A stretch of DNA of 64,000 bases from JBCFAY01 sp038562375 (GTDB lineage: Bacteria > Bacillota > Clostridia > Christensenellales > CAG-138). The notes under the pieces were generated by a model. That model was given only the letters and a program-made list of their open reading frames with translations, was not told where the DNA came from and ran no database searches. Shown piece after piece: positions 6,638-15,616 of this stretch. Location of the stretch: contig JBCFAY010000016.1 in the NCBI GenBank assembly GCA_038562375.1, positions 16,452 to 80,451 of the forward strand, in the 5' to 3' direction. The translations under genes and the position numbers were made by a program. Each line of letters opens with the position of its first letter. Within the stretch, counting starts at the first letter, position 1.

Positions 6638-8416
6638 CTATTCGAGCGTAATCCCATAGATTTCGTTGAGCCTGGTGCCTACGACGATCGTGTTATTATA
6701 TACGGCGGGTGAAGCTTCGATGTTGCCGCCAAGGTTGATCGTGTCGAGAAGCACTCCCGTCAGCCCGTCGAGCAGGAACATATCCCCCGCCTGATTGCAC
6801 TGGATGATATATCCCTTGCCGGAAGCGTCGTAGATCGCCACAGGCGAGCTCCAGGGATAGTTTTCCATCGGAAAACTCCAGCGCTCCTCGTGGGTGTTTT
6901 TATCGATCGCCACAAGCACGCCGTCGTTTGTATTGGGATGGCGAGCGATGGGCACGAAGATCAAATCCGCCAGGCCCTGCTCGCCCAGCGCAAGCGTGCC
7001 CTGCACGCCGCCGGACACATCGGCTACGGTCCTGCAGTCGTACTCGACTTTCCAGACGATCTCTCCGGTCACCGCGTCGATCTTCCAGATCGGTATGGTT
7101 GCGGTCGAGCTTACGGGAGCGCGCCAGCCCCCGTGGAAGGAAGTCGAGGTATAGATGTACGGATGATGGTCCGCGCCCTCGAGCGAGAGCACCGGGGTAC
7201 AGTTCGTGTCGTCGAGCGTGTCCTGCATCCATTTGACCTCATAGGTATTCAGATCCAGGCAGAACATATTCCCGCCGTTGTCGGTAAATATCGCGCAGCC
7301 GCGCCAGACGACGGCGGAATCCTCGATGCCGAGCCAGTATGGGCTGCTCGAGCCGGTCGAACTGCGCTCCGTCTTGTAATGCCAGCGCACGACCTCCGAC
7401 GGGCCGATCGAAAGCGTGCCCGCCGATTCGTCGTATTTGGTGTTGAGCTTCATCGTATAGAGCACGCCGTTTTCGCCGGGATAGATCAAAGTATCCGTCT
7501 CGGCGTCCACCAGAGCGGAGCTGTCGAAGAAGCTGATGTGGCCTTCCCTGAGCGCAAAATCGTCGCTGTTGCCGAAGGTGTAATCTACCTTCCCCGTCAC
7601 GAGGTTGACGATAAAGCTCCGCGCGTACTGGCCGCCGCCCGTGGAGGTATGATCCCCCGCGCCGACATACATCAGGGGAATGCCCCTCGGATCGAGCGCG
7701 CCCGCGCCCTTGAACGGGAATCCGACATTGATCGGATCGCGCGTCTTTTCGCCGGTATCAAGATCGAGGAAGTAGATATGCCCGTCCATCGTGGCGTAGA
7801 TCACCTCGACGAGCCCTTCCTTGTTCTTTGCAGAGTCGTACATGTTCATGATCTGCTTGGTCGCGTCCGGCCATTTGACGATCAGCGGCTGGCCTGTCCA
7901 GCCGCTGCCCGTCCACGAGCCTTCGCCCGTGCGCTTGGGCAGGCTGCCCGTCTTAACCGTCCACGGCTCGGTATCGAACTTTTTTTCCGAGAGCTTCGCC
8001 ACGCCATAGAACGCGGAGGAGCGGAAGTTGTTGCCGCGGAAGCCGATGATCCCCTCGAGCTTTGTATAGTTTACGCCCTCGAGGAAATCGATCGGATCGG
8101 GGCGTGTATACGAATCGACTTGCTCGCCGTCCACCGATAGTCCGGTGGTAAGCCCGAACGCCTGCGGCGAGGTGTCCTCGGAAATCGAAGTCGGCGAGAA
8201 CGCGGGAACCGGAGTCGGGGTGGGAACCGGCGTCGGGCCTTCGGTCGTTCCGGGCTGATTGGGCCGCCCGGAAGTTATAGGATTGTCATCGTTGGGTGCG
8301 ATCTGGTCGCGGAAAAGCAAAAAGCCCAGCACGACTGCCGCGAGAAGCAGCAGGAGCAGCACATAAAAGCGCAATCCCGGCCTGCGTCTGCGTCTTCTTC
8401 TTTTGAGCTGTGACAT
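6638..8416 (-). CDS. Membrane-anchored PQQ-type beta-propeller protein
   Basis: This 592-residue protein starts with a run of arginines (KRRRRRRR) and one membrane helix (about 17-37), then a Thr/Pro-rich linker (about 50-75) that places the rest outside the cell. The exported part is built of PQQ/BamB-like blades: repeated motifs such as GHIYFLDLDTG, NMFCLDLNT, WKIDAVTGEIVW, VAIDKNTHEERW and MFLLDGLTGV. Such propellers serve as binding scaffolds or as parts of dehydrogenases; no PQQ-specific residues can be assigned. A role in the envelope is inference. GAGG lies ten bases upstream of the ATG. Confidence 0.8.
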   Translation of the reverse strand: MSQLKRRRRRRRPGLRFYVLLLLLLAAVVLGFLLFRDQIAPNDDNPITSGRPNQPGTTEGPTPVPTPTPVPAFSPTSISEDTSPQAFGLTTGLSVDGEQVDSYTRPDPIDFLEGVNYTKLEGIIGFRGNNFRSSAFYGVAKLSEKKFDTEPWTVKTGSLPKRTGEGSWTGSGWTGQPLIVKWPDATKQIMNMYDSAKNKEGLVEVIYATMDGHIYFLDLDTGEKTRDPINVGFPFKGAGALDPRGIPLMYVGAGDHTSTGGGQYARSFIVNLVTGKVDYTFGNSDDFALREGHISFFDSSALVDAETDTLIYPGENGVLYTMKLNTKYDESAGTLSIGPSEVVRWHYKTERSSTGSSSPYWLGIEDSAVVWRGCAIFTDNGGNMFCLDLNTYEVKWMQDTLDDTNCTPVLSLEGADHHPYIYTSTSFHGGWRAPVSSTATIPIWKIDAVTGEIVWKVEYDCRTVADVSGGVQGTLALGEQGLADLIFVPIARHPNTNDGVLVAIDKNTHEERWSFPMENYPWSSPVAIYDASGKGYIIQCNQAGDMFLLDGLTGVLLDTINLGGNIEASPAVYNNTIVVGTRLNEIYGITLE

Positions 8417-8447
8417 GGATCAATACCTCGCAATTTTCTAGGAATGA

Positions 8448-9632
8448 TTATAACGCTTTGGGGGCGGGTTTCTCAAGCATTCGCATCAACGCCGCGCTCA
8501 ATGCCGCGCCGCCTAGGAATATCAGCGGCGCAATCAGCATCGCCATTTGGAGCGAATGCGCTCTGGCCACGGCGCCCTCCAGGGGGGGAACCACCGCACG
8601 CGCGATATTTATCATGATGGACATCACCGTCACCGGCAGCGAAGAGATCCTCGCAAAACGCCGCCCGCCCTCATGGAAGGTGAGCGGGACGCCGGGTCCC
8701 ACGCCGAATCCCGCGAGAATGCTCGCGATGAACATCATCAGGCCGTTCTGAAGCAGTATCCCAGCCGCCAGCGAACCGGCGCTCAGAAGGAAGCAAACTA
8801 GCAGGGTCTTCAGCGCCGAAAGCTTCAATTTCGGATACAAGAAGCGCGCGATCACCGACGTCAGCCAGAACAGCGTAAGCGCGAGCGCCGCAAGATCCGC
8901 CCTGTTTAGATCCATGGACATATAGCGCACGATATAATAGACATATCCGTATTGGCCGCCCATATTCACAAACATCATCAGAATAAACAGGATGTTCGCC
9001 TTGTCGCCCAAATATTCGCGAAGGTCGGCTCCGGTAATCCGCTGCGTCGAATGGGCCACAGCCTCTGTCTTGGCGTTGCGCGCGAGGAATACGGAAACCG
9101 CCATCTGTAAAACGCAGACGGCAAGAAACCCGCTGTAGATAAAATAGACCGTTCTCCACGTATGCCCGTTCAGAATCCATTGGATGAGTATGGGCGAAAC
9201 AAGGCTGCCGATGGCGAAACAACCGTGCAGCATGGACATATATTTGGCGCTGTCCTTCCCCTGAAGATCGATGATGAGCGAGCTCGAATACGAGTCCATG
9301 AAGCCAAGGCCCATTCCGTTAAAGGCATAGGCGATCAAAGCCGCTCCGAAGGTTTTTGCGGAACCGATCGCAAAAAGCGCGATGGTCATCATCGTCATCG
9401 CAAAGATCAGCATCGTCGTCTTCTTTTTTACGCGGCCAACGAGAAAAAAAATCGACAGCAGCGCCGCCATGGCGCCGACGCTGTTGAACGTGCCGAAATA
9501 TCCCTGCTGTGCACCCACGAGCGAAAACTCGCTCACAAGGTCCGAAAGCACCATCGAGATGATGCCCACGGACATGGACATGCCGAGCATCATCAGCAGT
9601 ACGGATATGACAACCCTTTTGTTTGCCTTCAT
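8448..9632 (-). CDS. MFS transporter
   Basis: This 394-residue protein has about twelve membrane helices in two halves joined by a basic central loop (about 190-205). The N-terminal half includes MLIFAMTMMTIALFAIG and a FFLVGRVKKKTT loop that resembles the family's motif A between helices 2 and 3. The closest general type is a sugar- or drug-type major facilitator; the substrate cannot be told. GGAAGA precedes the ATG. It lies 31 bases upstream of the beta-propeller gene and is divergent from the membrane protein at 9718. Confidence 0.85.
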   Translation of the reverse strand: MKANKRVVISVLLMMLGMSMSVGIISMVLSDLVSEFSLVGAQQGYFGTFNSVGAMAALLSIFFLVGRVKKKTTMLIFAMTMMTIALFAIGSAKTFGAALIAYAFNGMGLGFMDSYSSSLIIDLQGKDSAKYMSMLHGCFAIGSLVSPILIQWILNGHTWRTVYFIYSGFLAVCVLQMAVSVFLARNAKTEAVAHSTQRITGADLREYLGDKANILFILMMFVNMGGQYGYVYYIVRYMSMDLNRADLAALALTLFWLTSVIARFLYPKLKLSALKTLLVCFLLSAGSLAAGILLQNGLMMFIASILAGFGVGPGVPLTFHEGGRRFARISSLPVTVMSIMINIARAVVPPLEGAVARAHSLQMAMLIAPLIFLGGAALSAALMRMLEKPAPKAL

Positions 9633-9717
9633 TCTTCCTCTTCTTTCCGAGCATGGCCGATTCTGCCGGAAGGAATACTATGGGCAGATCGGAATCCATC
9701 TTAAGAAATGGTGCAAA

Positions 9718-10485
9718 ATGCTGTATTATTACGTTCCGTTCGCATACTGGTTCGCGACGCGCCTGCCGCAAAAGCAGCAGCGGCTGGATTTTTGGGGCCT
9801 TTTCTTGCTGCCCCAGGCGTTCGTTTGCCTTTCGCGCGGACAATACTTGGCGCTTGTACCCGCGCTGATCGTCATCGGATGCGTGCTGGAAATCAGCTTT
9901 CTAAAAAAAGATGTTTATCTCGACAAAACGCTCCCGTCGGAATCCACGGCCCCGCTTGAGTTGATCCGCGGTCATGCGCGCCCCCTGATGCTCTGGCGCG
10001 CCGCGCTGATCCTGGGATCGGGTCTGGCGCTAAAGCAACAGGAAGGGGCGCGGCTGTTCTTCAATCCGTTCCTCGTGTGCCTGTTTTTCTGCTGCGTGAT
10101 ACTCGCGTTCCACAACAGCGCAAGAGGCCGGTGGAAACTGCTTACGGGAACGCTGCAAAACGGGATCACGTTTACCCTGCTGCCCATGCTGTTTTTGCCC
10201 GATCCGCTCGCCTGCATACTGGCCTTTATACTGTGCAATACGATCCCGACGCTCGCGTTTTCCCTTTTTAAGCTCAATGCGGGGGCGCGACTGCCCGACG
10301 TCATACTCGCGGCGCCCACGCGTTTTCTTCTTCGGTATTATTCGACGCTTCTGGTAACAGCGTTTCTGCTTTCCGCGTTTTTGCCCCAGTATACGGCGTA
10401 TTTTCTGCCGATCACTTCGTGGTATCTGCTTTACTACCTCGGCGTCTCCCTTTACAACCTCACGGGCGCGCTGCGAAGGGAATAG
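9718..10485 (+). CDS. Unidentified integral membrane protein
   Basis: The frame encodes 255 residues with about six to seven hydrophobic helices and no long soluble domain. I do not recognise the family. ATG 9718 (MLYYYVPFAYWFATRL) is the first start after the divergent MFS gene; it has no clear ribosome site, so the start is uncertain. A GC-rich hairpin follows directly after the stop. Codon use looks like the neighbours. Confidence 0.65.
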   Translation: MLYYYVPFAYWFATRLPQKQQRLDFWGLFLLPQAFVCLSRGQYLALVPALIVIGCVLEISFLKKDVYLDKTLPSESTAPLELIRGHARPLMLWRAALILGSGLALKQQEGARLFFNPFLVCLFFCCVILAFHNSARGRWKLLTGTLQNGITFTLLPMLFLPDPLACILAFILCNTIPTLAFSLFKLNAGARLPDVILAAPTRFLLRYYSTLLVTAFLLSAFLPQYTAYFLPITSWYLLYYLGVSLYNLTGALRRE

Positions 10486-10504
10486 GCGCCGGACACGCCG
10501 GCGC
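10483..10504. terminator. GC-rich hairpin between convergent genes
   Basis: GGCGCCGG and CCGGCGCC flank a five-base loop right at the stop codon of the membrane-protein gene. There is no T tract, so it is a weak or factor-assisted terminator at best. Confidence 0.45.
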
Positions 10505-10518
10505 CAGAAGTTGCGTTG

Positions 10519-11055
10519 TTATGCGATGGCTTCCTCGCCCCGTTTTAATGCTTCCCTGTTCAAAGGAATCAGATGCGCCTTATTCTCGCCGAGCTTTTTC
10601 AGGAGCGCCGTAAGCACGCTTTCGATGTCCACGCATTTGGCTTTGGCGATATACGCGCCGAGCATCACCATGTTCGCAACCTTGGCGTTGCCGAGCGATT
10701 CCGCGATCTCATTGCAGGGCACATAATAGGTTTCGATATCCGTGCGCTTCGACTTTTGGTCGATGATCGAGCTGTTGATGAACAACATGCCTCCGGGCTG
10801 AACGTTCTTCTCAAACTTCTCGAGCGACGGCCGGTTCATCGCGATCACGGCTGTCGCGGAGGTGACGACCGGGGATGCCACCGGCTCGTCCGAGATCACA
10901 ACGGAGCAGTTCGCCGTTCCGCCGCGCATCTCGGGACCGTAGGAAGGCAGCCACGATACCTCTTTGCCCTCGAGCATCCCGGCATACGAGAGCAGCTGCC
11001 CCATCAAGAGCACGCCCTGTCCGCCGAAGCCCGCGAAAATATTCTGTTCCAGCAT
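10519..11055 (-). CDS. vorC: 2-oxoacid:ferredoxin oxidoreductase gamma subunit (VorC/KorC-type)
   Basis: This 178-residue subunit belongs to the POR/KOR gamma family: GFGGQGVLLMGQLL near the N-terminus, SYGPEMRGGTANC near residue 40 and AVIAMNRPSLEKF near 72 are characteristic. It completes the heterotetrameric enzyme that oxidatively decarboxylates a 2-oxoacid to the acyl-CoA and reduces ferredoxin. It is the last gene of the operon, three bases after the TPP subunit. The order delta-alpha-beta-gamma fits both branched-chain (Vor) and 2-oxoglutarate (Kor) enzymes; I favour Vor by similarity of the alpha subunit. Confidence 0.85.
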   Translation of the reverse strand: MLEQNIFAGFGGQGVLLMGQLLSYAGMLEGKEVSWLPSYGPEMRGGTANCSVVISDEPVASPVVTSATAVIAMNRPSLEKFEKNVQPGGMLFINSSIIDQKSKRTDIETYYVPCNEIAESLGNAKVANMVMLGAYIAKAKCVDIESVLTALLKKLGENKAHLIPLNREALKRGEEAIA

Positions 11056-11058
11056 CCC

Positions 11059-11793
11059 TCAGACCTCCTTCTTCACACCCAGCGGATAGTATGGAATCAT
11101 GTTCTCCTCGAGCCATTCCATCGCTTCCACAGGGTTCTTGCCCCAGTTGGTCGGGCAGGTGGAAAGCACCTCTACCATCGAAAAGCCCTTTTTGGCGATC
11201 TGCGCTTCGAACGCTTTCCTGATCGCCTTTTTGGCGCGGATGATATTGGCGTTGTTGTTGAGGGCCACGCGTTCGATGAACGCCGCGCCATCGATCGTCG
11301 CGAGCATTTCGCTCACGCGGATCGGGCTGCCGCAGTGATCCTTATCCCTTCCGTAAGGGGAAGTCGTCGTCTTCTGACCGACGAGCGTGGTCGGCGCCAT
11401 CTGGCCGCCCGTCATCCCGTAGATCGCGTTGTTGATGAATATCGCCGTAATCTTTTCCCCGCGATGCGCCGCCTGCACGATTTCGCCCGTGCCGATGGAC
11501 GCGAGGTCCCCGTCTCCCTGATAGGTGAATACGACGCTGTCGGGGAGCGCGCGCTTGATGCCGGTCGCCACCGCGGGCGCACGGCCGTGCGCGGCCTGCT
11601 GCATGTCGATATTGAAATAGTTGTACGCGAACACCGCGCAGCCGACCGGCGCGATGCCGATCGCATGGTCGCCCACGCCCAGCTCTTCGAGCACTTCGGC
11701 CACAAGCCGATGCACGATGCCGTGCGTGCAGCCGGGGCAGTAATGCATCACAGCATCCGTCAAAAGAGGGGTTTTCTTAAATACCGTCGTCAT
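11059..11793 (-). CDS. vorA: 2-oxoacid:ferredoxin oxidoreductase beta subunit, TPP-binding (VorA/KorB-type)
   Basis: This 244-residue subunit binds thiamine diphosphate and the catalytic iron-sulfur cluster. The TPP motif GDGDLASIGTGE (about 94-105) with NNAIYGMTGGQ (about 119-129) is intact, and cysteines in HYCPGCTHG (17-25), PVGCAVF and LSTCPTNWG are placed as in the family for a [4Fe-4S] cluster. Genes on both sides are separated by only three bases, which implies tight stoichiometric expression. Confidence 0.9.
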   Translation of the reverse strand: MTTVFKKTPLLTDAVMHYCPGCTHGIVHRLVAEVLEELGVGDHAIGIAPVGCAVFAYNYFNIDMQQAAHGRAPAVATGIKRALPDSVVFTYQGDGDLASIGTGEIVQAAHRGEKITAIFINNAIYGMTGGQMAPTTLVGQKTTTSPYGRDKDHCGSPIRVSEMLATIDGAAFIERVALNNNANIIRAKKAIRKAFEAQIAKKGFSMVEVLSTCPTNWGKNPVEAMEWLEENMIPYYPLGVKKEV

Positions 11794-11796
11794 CTG

Positions 11797-12867
11797 TTAC
11801 GCCCTCCTCATGTTCATGATCTTCTCGCAGATTTCCTCGGCCGTCGGAACATAGCTGCCCGGCCTTCCAAGGAACTCCACGGGCTTCGCGCCGTTCACCG
11901 CGAGGCGGACATCCTCCACCATCTGCCCAGCGCTGATCTCAACCGCCAGCGCGGCCTTGACGCTCGGGCGCAGCACGGCGTCAAGCACGGCTTTCTCCGG
12001 GAACGGCCAGATCGTAATCGGCCGCACCAGTCCGACCTTAACGCCTTTCTTCTCGCAAAGAGCGATGGCGCTCTTGCAGATTCGGGCGATCGTGCCGTAC
12101 GCGACGATGATAATCTCCGCGCCGTCGAGCTTGTACTCCTCGGCGCGAACCTCGTTTTCGCGGATCGCCTTGTACCTTGACTGCAGGCGCTGGTTGAGCT
12201 CGTCGAGCGCCTCAAACTCGATGTATAGCGAATTGACCACCGCGCGCGGCCGTGCGCTTTTCGGCGACCAGCCGGTCGTCGCCCAGTCCTTGGGCGGCAG
12301 CTCGCGCTTTTTGGCGGTTTCAGGGAACTGCACCGGCTCCATCATCTGGCCGATGATGCCGTCTGCGATCATCATCACCGGCGTGCGGTATTGATCGGCA
12401 AGATCGAACGCATCCTGCATCAGGTCGATCGTTTCCTGTACGGACGCGGGGGCAAACGCGATCACATGATAATCGCCGTGGCCGCCGCCGCGGGTTGCCT
12501 GGAAATAGTCGCCCTGGGAAGCTTGGATCGAACCGAGCCCCGGGCCGCCGCGAACCACGTTGACGACCACGCAGGGAAGCTCCGCGCCCACGCAATAGGA
12601 AATACCCTCCATCTTCAGGCTGATGCCCGGGCTCGAAGAAGAAGTCATCACGCGCGCGCCCGCTCCGGCTGCGCCGTACACCATATTGATCGCGGCGATT
12701 TCGCTTTCCGCCTGAAGGAAGCATCCGCCGACCTTGGGGAGCTTCGCCGCCATATATTCGGGAATATCGTTCTGCGGAGTGATCGGATACCCAAAAAAAT
12801 ACCGACATCCGGCGCGGATGGCAGCTTCAGCAATCGCTTCGCAGCCTTTCATCAATTGTTTTTCCAT
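11797..12867 (-). CDS. vorB: 2-oxoacid:ferredoxin oxidoreductase alpha subunit (VorB/KorA-type)
   Basis: This 356-residue subunit holds the pyrimidine-binding and transketolase C-terminal-like domains of the oxidoreductase. The N-terminus GCEAIAEAAIRAGCRYFFGYP and the loop TSSSSPGISLKMEGI, VVNVVRGGPGLGSIQASQGDY are typical of VorB-annotated proteins of Clostridia. The C-terminal third (from about 235) has the Rossmann-like fold ending in GRPGSYVPTAEEI. AAGGAAGG lies nine bases before the ATG. Confidence 0.9.
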   Translation of the reverse strand: MEKQLMKGCEAIAEAAIRAGCRYFFGYPITPQNDIPEYMAAKLPKVGGCFLQAESEIAAINMVYGAAGAGARVMTSSSSPGISLKMEGISYCVGAELPCVVVNVVRGGPGLGSIQASQGDYFQATRGGGHGDYHVIAFAPASVQETIDLMQDAFDLADQYRTPVMMIADGIIGQMMEPVQFPETAKKRELPPKDWATTGWSPKSARPRAVVNSLYIEFEALDELNQRLQSRYKAIRENEVRAEEYKLDGAEIIIVAYGTIARICKSAIALCEKKGVKVGLVRPITIWPFPEKAVLDAVLRPSVKAALAVEISAGQMVEDVRLAVNGAKPVEFLGRPGSYVPTAEEICEKIMNMRRA

Positions 12868-12882
12868 GGTTGCAGTCCTTCC

Positions 12883-13089
12883 TTATTTCTCGATCTCAAT
12901 GGCCATATCCGGACAGGTTCTGGCGCACGCCGCACAGGCGATGCACTCCTCCATGTTCACGACCTCCGCGGAATGGTACCCCTTGGAATTGAGGTTGCTC
13001 TTTGAGATCTGTACGATCTTCTTCGGGCACGCGCGCACGCAAAGCCCGCATCCCTTGCAGCGCTCTTCGTCGATTATTACTACACCCAT
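12883..13089 (-). CDS. vorD: 2-oxoacid:ferredoxin oxidoreductase delta subunit, 2[4Fe-4S] ferredoxin
   Basis: This 68-residue protein has two CxxCxxCxxxCP cluster motifs (CKGCGLCVRACPKK and CIACAACARTCPDM) and is the electron-exit subunit of the enzyme encoded downstream. It is the first gene of the operon and lies next to a promoter overlapped by a perfect palindrome at 13126-13148. Confidence 0.92.
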   Translation of the reverse strand: MGVVIIDEERCKGCGLCVRACPKKIVQISKSNLNSKGYHSAEVVNMEECIACAACARTCPDMAIEIEK

Positions 13090-13125
13090 TGCCTAGCCTC
13101 GCCTTCGTAGAAAAATTAAAAACGT

Positions 13126-13148
13126 TAACAATGATTATATCATTGTTA
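13126..13148 (-). promoter_or_regulatory. Perfect palindrome over the -10 of the vor operon promoter
   Basis: Arms TAACAATGA and TCATTGTTA flank a five-base centre. On the minus strand the palindrome contains the -10 TATAAT (13139-13134). A repressor bound here would block RNA polymerase; its identity is unknown. Confidence 0.7.
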
Positions 13149-13162
13149 TTTTATAAATACAA
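13134..13162 (-). promoter_or_regulatory. SigA-type promoter of the vor operon
   Basis: Read on the minus strand, -35 TTGTAT (13162-13157), a 17-base spacer and -10 TATAAT (13139-13134) lie about 45 bases upstream of the vorD start codon. Confidence 0.75.
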
Positions 13163-13178
13163 CTTTTCGGGTAGGCCG

Positions 13179-13895
13179 TCATATTCCCTTTTCCGTAAAC
13201 GAATCCCAATCCCGGTGCATATATGTATTGATCTCAAAAGGCTCGCCGATGTATTTCTCCTCCAGCTTGCGTTCGCGCGCCATCTGCAAAAACGCCCGCA
13301 AGGGTTGTGCGCGCCCGCAGGTATAGCGGACGGGGATATTGAGCCGCTCGGATACGGATTTGACGATATCATAGCCCTTGATGAGGTCTTCCGCGCTCGC
13401 GAGCACCGAGAGGTTCGCGTTGTTGACAAGGCCGGTGACGGCAAGCCGCGCCCGATAGCGGATACGCTCGTACAGATCCGTTACCATCTGCGGCTCCGCG
13501 GAAAACGGGCGGAACGGATTGATCACGAAGAGCACCTCGAGGCTGCCCTCGGGGAGCGCGTCAAAATCGCTTTTGTACTGCCCCAATACCGTCGCTCCGG
13601 CGGGATCCCCGCCCACGTCGAACACCACGAGTTCATGATCGTCCTGGAACACGGAACGGATCTCGGGGGGCAAAGAAGGCACGTCGACCGTCGTGAGAGA
13701 AAAGTTCGGATGCAGCAGCTTTATCCCGGCGGCGGTCAGCTCCCGTTTGCGTTCCGCGCTGCGGAAGTAAGGATTGATCACATCGAGATCCACAAGCACC
13801 GCTTTATGGCGTTTCACTCCCTCAAAAACGAGGTTCAGCGCGATCTCGGTCTTCCCGCTGCCAAAATTCCCAATTAAAACCGCTACTTTTTTCAT
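13179..13895 (-). CDS. P-loop ATPase, ParA/CobQ-like
   Basis: This 238-residue cytosolic NTPase begins MKKVAVLIGNFGSGKTEIALN, a Walker A with two glycines before GSGKT. It continues with VLVDLDVINPYFRS (Walker A' region) and LVVFDVGGDPAG (Walker B). The fold is that of the SIMIBI class (ParA/MinD/CobB). Proteins like this are encoded beside 2-oxoacid oxidoreductase genes in other Clostridia, but their role is unknown. ATG 13895 follows GGGAGAAAAGC; an upstream ATG at 13937 lacks a ribosome site. It lies 83 bases after the FAD protein gene. Confidence 0.75.
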   Translation of the reverse strand: MKKVAVLIGNFGSGKTEIALNLVFEGVKRHKAVLVDLDVINPYFRSAERKRELTAAGIKLLHPNFSLTTVDVPSLPPEIRSVFQDDHELVVFDVGGDPAGATVLGQYKSDFDALPEGSLEVLFVINPFRPFSAEPQMVTDLYERIRYRARLAVTGLVNNANLSVLASAEDLIKGYDIVKSVSERLNIPVRYTCGRAQPLRAFLQMARERKLEEKYIGEPFEINTYMHRDWDSFTEKGI

Positions 13896-13978
13896 GCTTT
13901 TCTCCCAGCCGCGCCTGATGCGGCGCGAAATCCACATTTGTATTCTATAACCCGCGCATTGCGGGATTTTATATCAAC

Positions 13979-15580
13979 TCAATCGGGCCGATAGCGCGAG
14001 AGTATTTCCTCCGCCGCGCGCAACCCGTCCACCGCCGCGCTGACGATGCCGCCCGCGTAGCCCGCGCCCTCGCCGACCGGATACAGACCGCCCACCCGCG
14101 TCGCTTCCCCCGAAGGGCCGCGGAGGATGCGCACGGGTGAGCTTGTCCGGCTCTCGATCGCGGTGAGCACCGCGTCCTCATGATCAAAGCCCTTGAGCTG
14201 CCGCGCGAACGCGAGGATCCCGAAGCGTACGCCCTCGGCGATAAAATCGGGCAGACATCCGTAGAGGTCGGCGGCGCGAACGCCCGGGCGGTATGTTGGC
14301 TTGATCCCGCCGAAAGCTTTGGGCGCGCAGCGGCGGATAAAATCGCCCACGCGCGATGCGGGAGCCCGATAATCTCCGCCGCCCGCGAAGAACGCGCGAC
14401 GCTCGAGCTCCTCCTGAAATCGCATGCCGTCGAGCGCGCCGCGCCCGAAATCCTCCGGGCCGACCGATACGACGATCGCCGCGTTCGCGTTGCGCCCGTC
14501 GCGCGCGTAATCGCTCATGCCGTTGGTCACGACCTGTTCGCTGCCCGATGAGGAGGCGACCACCATGCCGCCCGGACACATGCAGAACGTATAGACTCCG
14601 CGCTCTTCCGCCTTCGCGCTCAGATGGTATTCCGCTGCGCCGAGGCGCGGATGCCCGGCGAGCTCGCCGAACTGCGCACGGTCGATCATACTCTGCTCGT
14701 GCTCGATGCGTACGCCCACCGCGAAAGCCTTGGGCGCAAGCTCAAGCCCGCTTCGATCGAGCATCCCGTAAGTATCCCTCGCGCCCTGACCCGTCGCCAG
14801 CACCAGTACCGAACAGGGCTGCTCGCTTACAATCCCTTGCCGAAGGAGCGTTACGCCGGAAAGGCTTCCATCCTTTTGGGAGATGCCCGTCAATGTCGTT
14901 GAAAACCGGATCTCGCCGCCAAGGCTCTCGATCCGGCGGCGCATATTCGCCACGACGACGCGCAGCCGATCGGTCCCGATGTGCGGCTTCGCCAGGATGC
15001 CTATCGATTCGGGGGCGCCGAATTCTATCAGCGTCCGGATAATCTCATGCGCGCGCGGATCCTTGATGCGGGTGGTGAGCTTTCCGTCCGAAAACGTCCC
15101 CGCCCCGCCCTCGCCGAACATCACGTTGCTCTCTACGTCGAGCGTGCCGCCCGCCCAAAAGCGTTCGACGTCCAATGCGCGCTCCTCTACGCTCTTGCCC
15201 CGCTCCACGACGATGGGCCGGTAGCCGTAGCGCGCGAGCGCATAAGCCGCAAACAGCCCGGCGGGGCCGAGCCCCGCCACTATGACCGGGCCGGGAAGGC
15301 GGCGTGTTCCGACGCAAAGCTCGCGTTTTTCATAGTCCTGCGCCTTGTGCACATTGGGAAGCTTTTTTTCAAGGACGCGCTTTTCGTCCTTTGGGGAAAG
15401 GGTTACCTGTACCGTGCAGAGGAAATGGATGTCGTTCTTCTTTCTCGCGTCCAGCGCGTTGCGTGAAAGAGTGCAAGACAATACCGCTTCCCGCGGCACT
15501 CCGAAGGCCGCCGCACACCGTGCGGCAAGGGACTCCGGATCCGACTGAAGCGGCATTTTCAGGTTACTGATACAAAGCAT
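13979..15580 (-). CDS. NAD(P)/FAD-dependent oxidoreductase, COG2509 type
   Basis: This 533-residue flavoprotein has an N-terminal alpha/beta domain (residues 1-85), then the dinucleotide motif VIVAGLGPAGLFAAYALA with the ribose-binding Glu in VVERGKSV. Further hallmarks are GEGGAGTFSDGKLTTR (about 155), VVLATGQGARD and the C-terminal PVGEGAGYAGGIVSAAVDG. It belongs to the uncharacterised FAD-dependent dehydrogenases of COG2509; substrate and acceptor are unknown. It lies 36 bases after cdaR and is probably read through from the cdaA promoter. Confidence 0.88.
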   Translation of the reverse strand: MLCISNLKMPLQSDPESLAARCAAAFGVPREAVLSCTLSRNALDARKKNDIHFLCTVQVTLSPKDEKRVLEKKLPNVHKAQDYEKRELCVGTRRLPGPVIVAGLGPAGLFAAYALARYGYRPIVVERGKSVEERALDVERFWAGGTLDVESNVMFGEGGAGTFSDGKLTTRIKDPRAHEIIRTLIEFGAPESIGILAKPHIGTDRLRVVVANMRRRIESLGGEIRFSTTLTGISQKDGSLSGVTLLRQGIVSEQPCSVLVLATGQGARDTYGMLDRSGLELAPKAFAVGVRIEHEQSMIDRAQFGELAGHPRLGAAEYHLSAKAEERGVYTFCMCPGGMVVASSSGSEQVVTNGMSDYARDGRNANAAIVVSVGPEDFGRGALDGMRFQEELERRAFFAGGGDYRAPASRVGDFIRRCAPKAFGGIKPTYRPGVRAADLYGCLPDFIAEGVRFGILAFARQLKGFDHEDAVLTAIESRTSSPVRILRGPSGEATRVGGLYPVGEGAGYAGGIVSAAVDGLRAAEEILSRYRPD

Positions 15581-15616
15581 AGTCTGTGGCTAACGTTCCT
15601 GACGGCGCAGATACCG

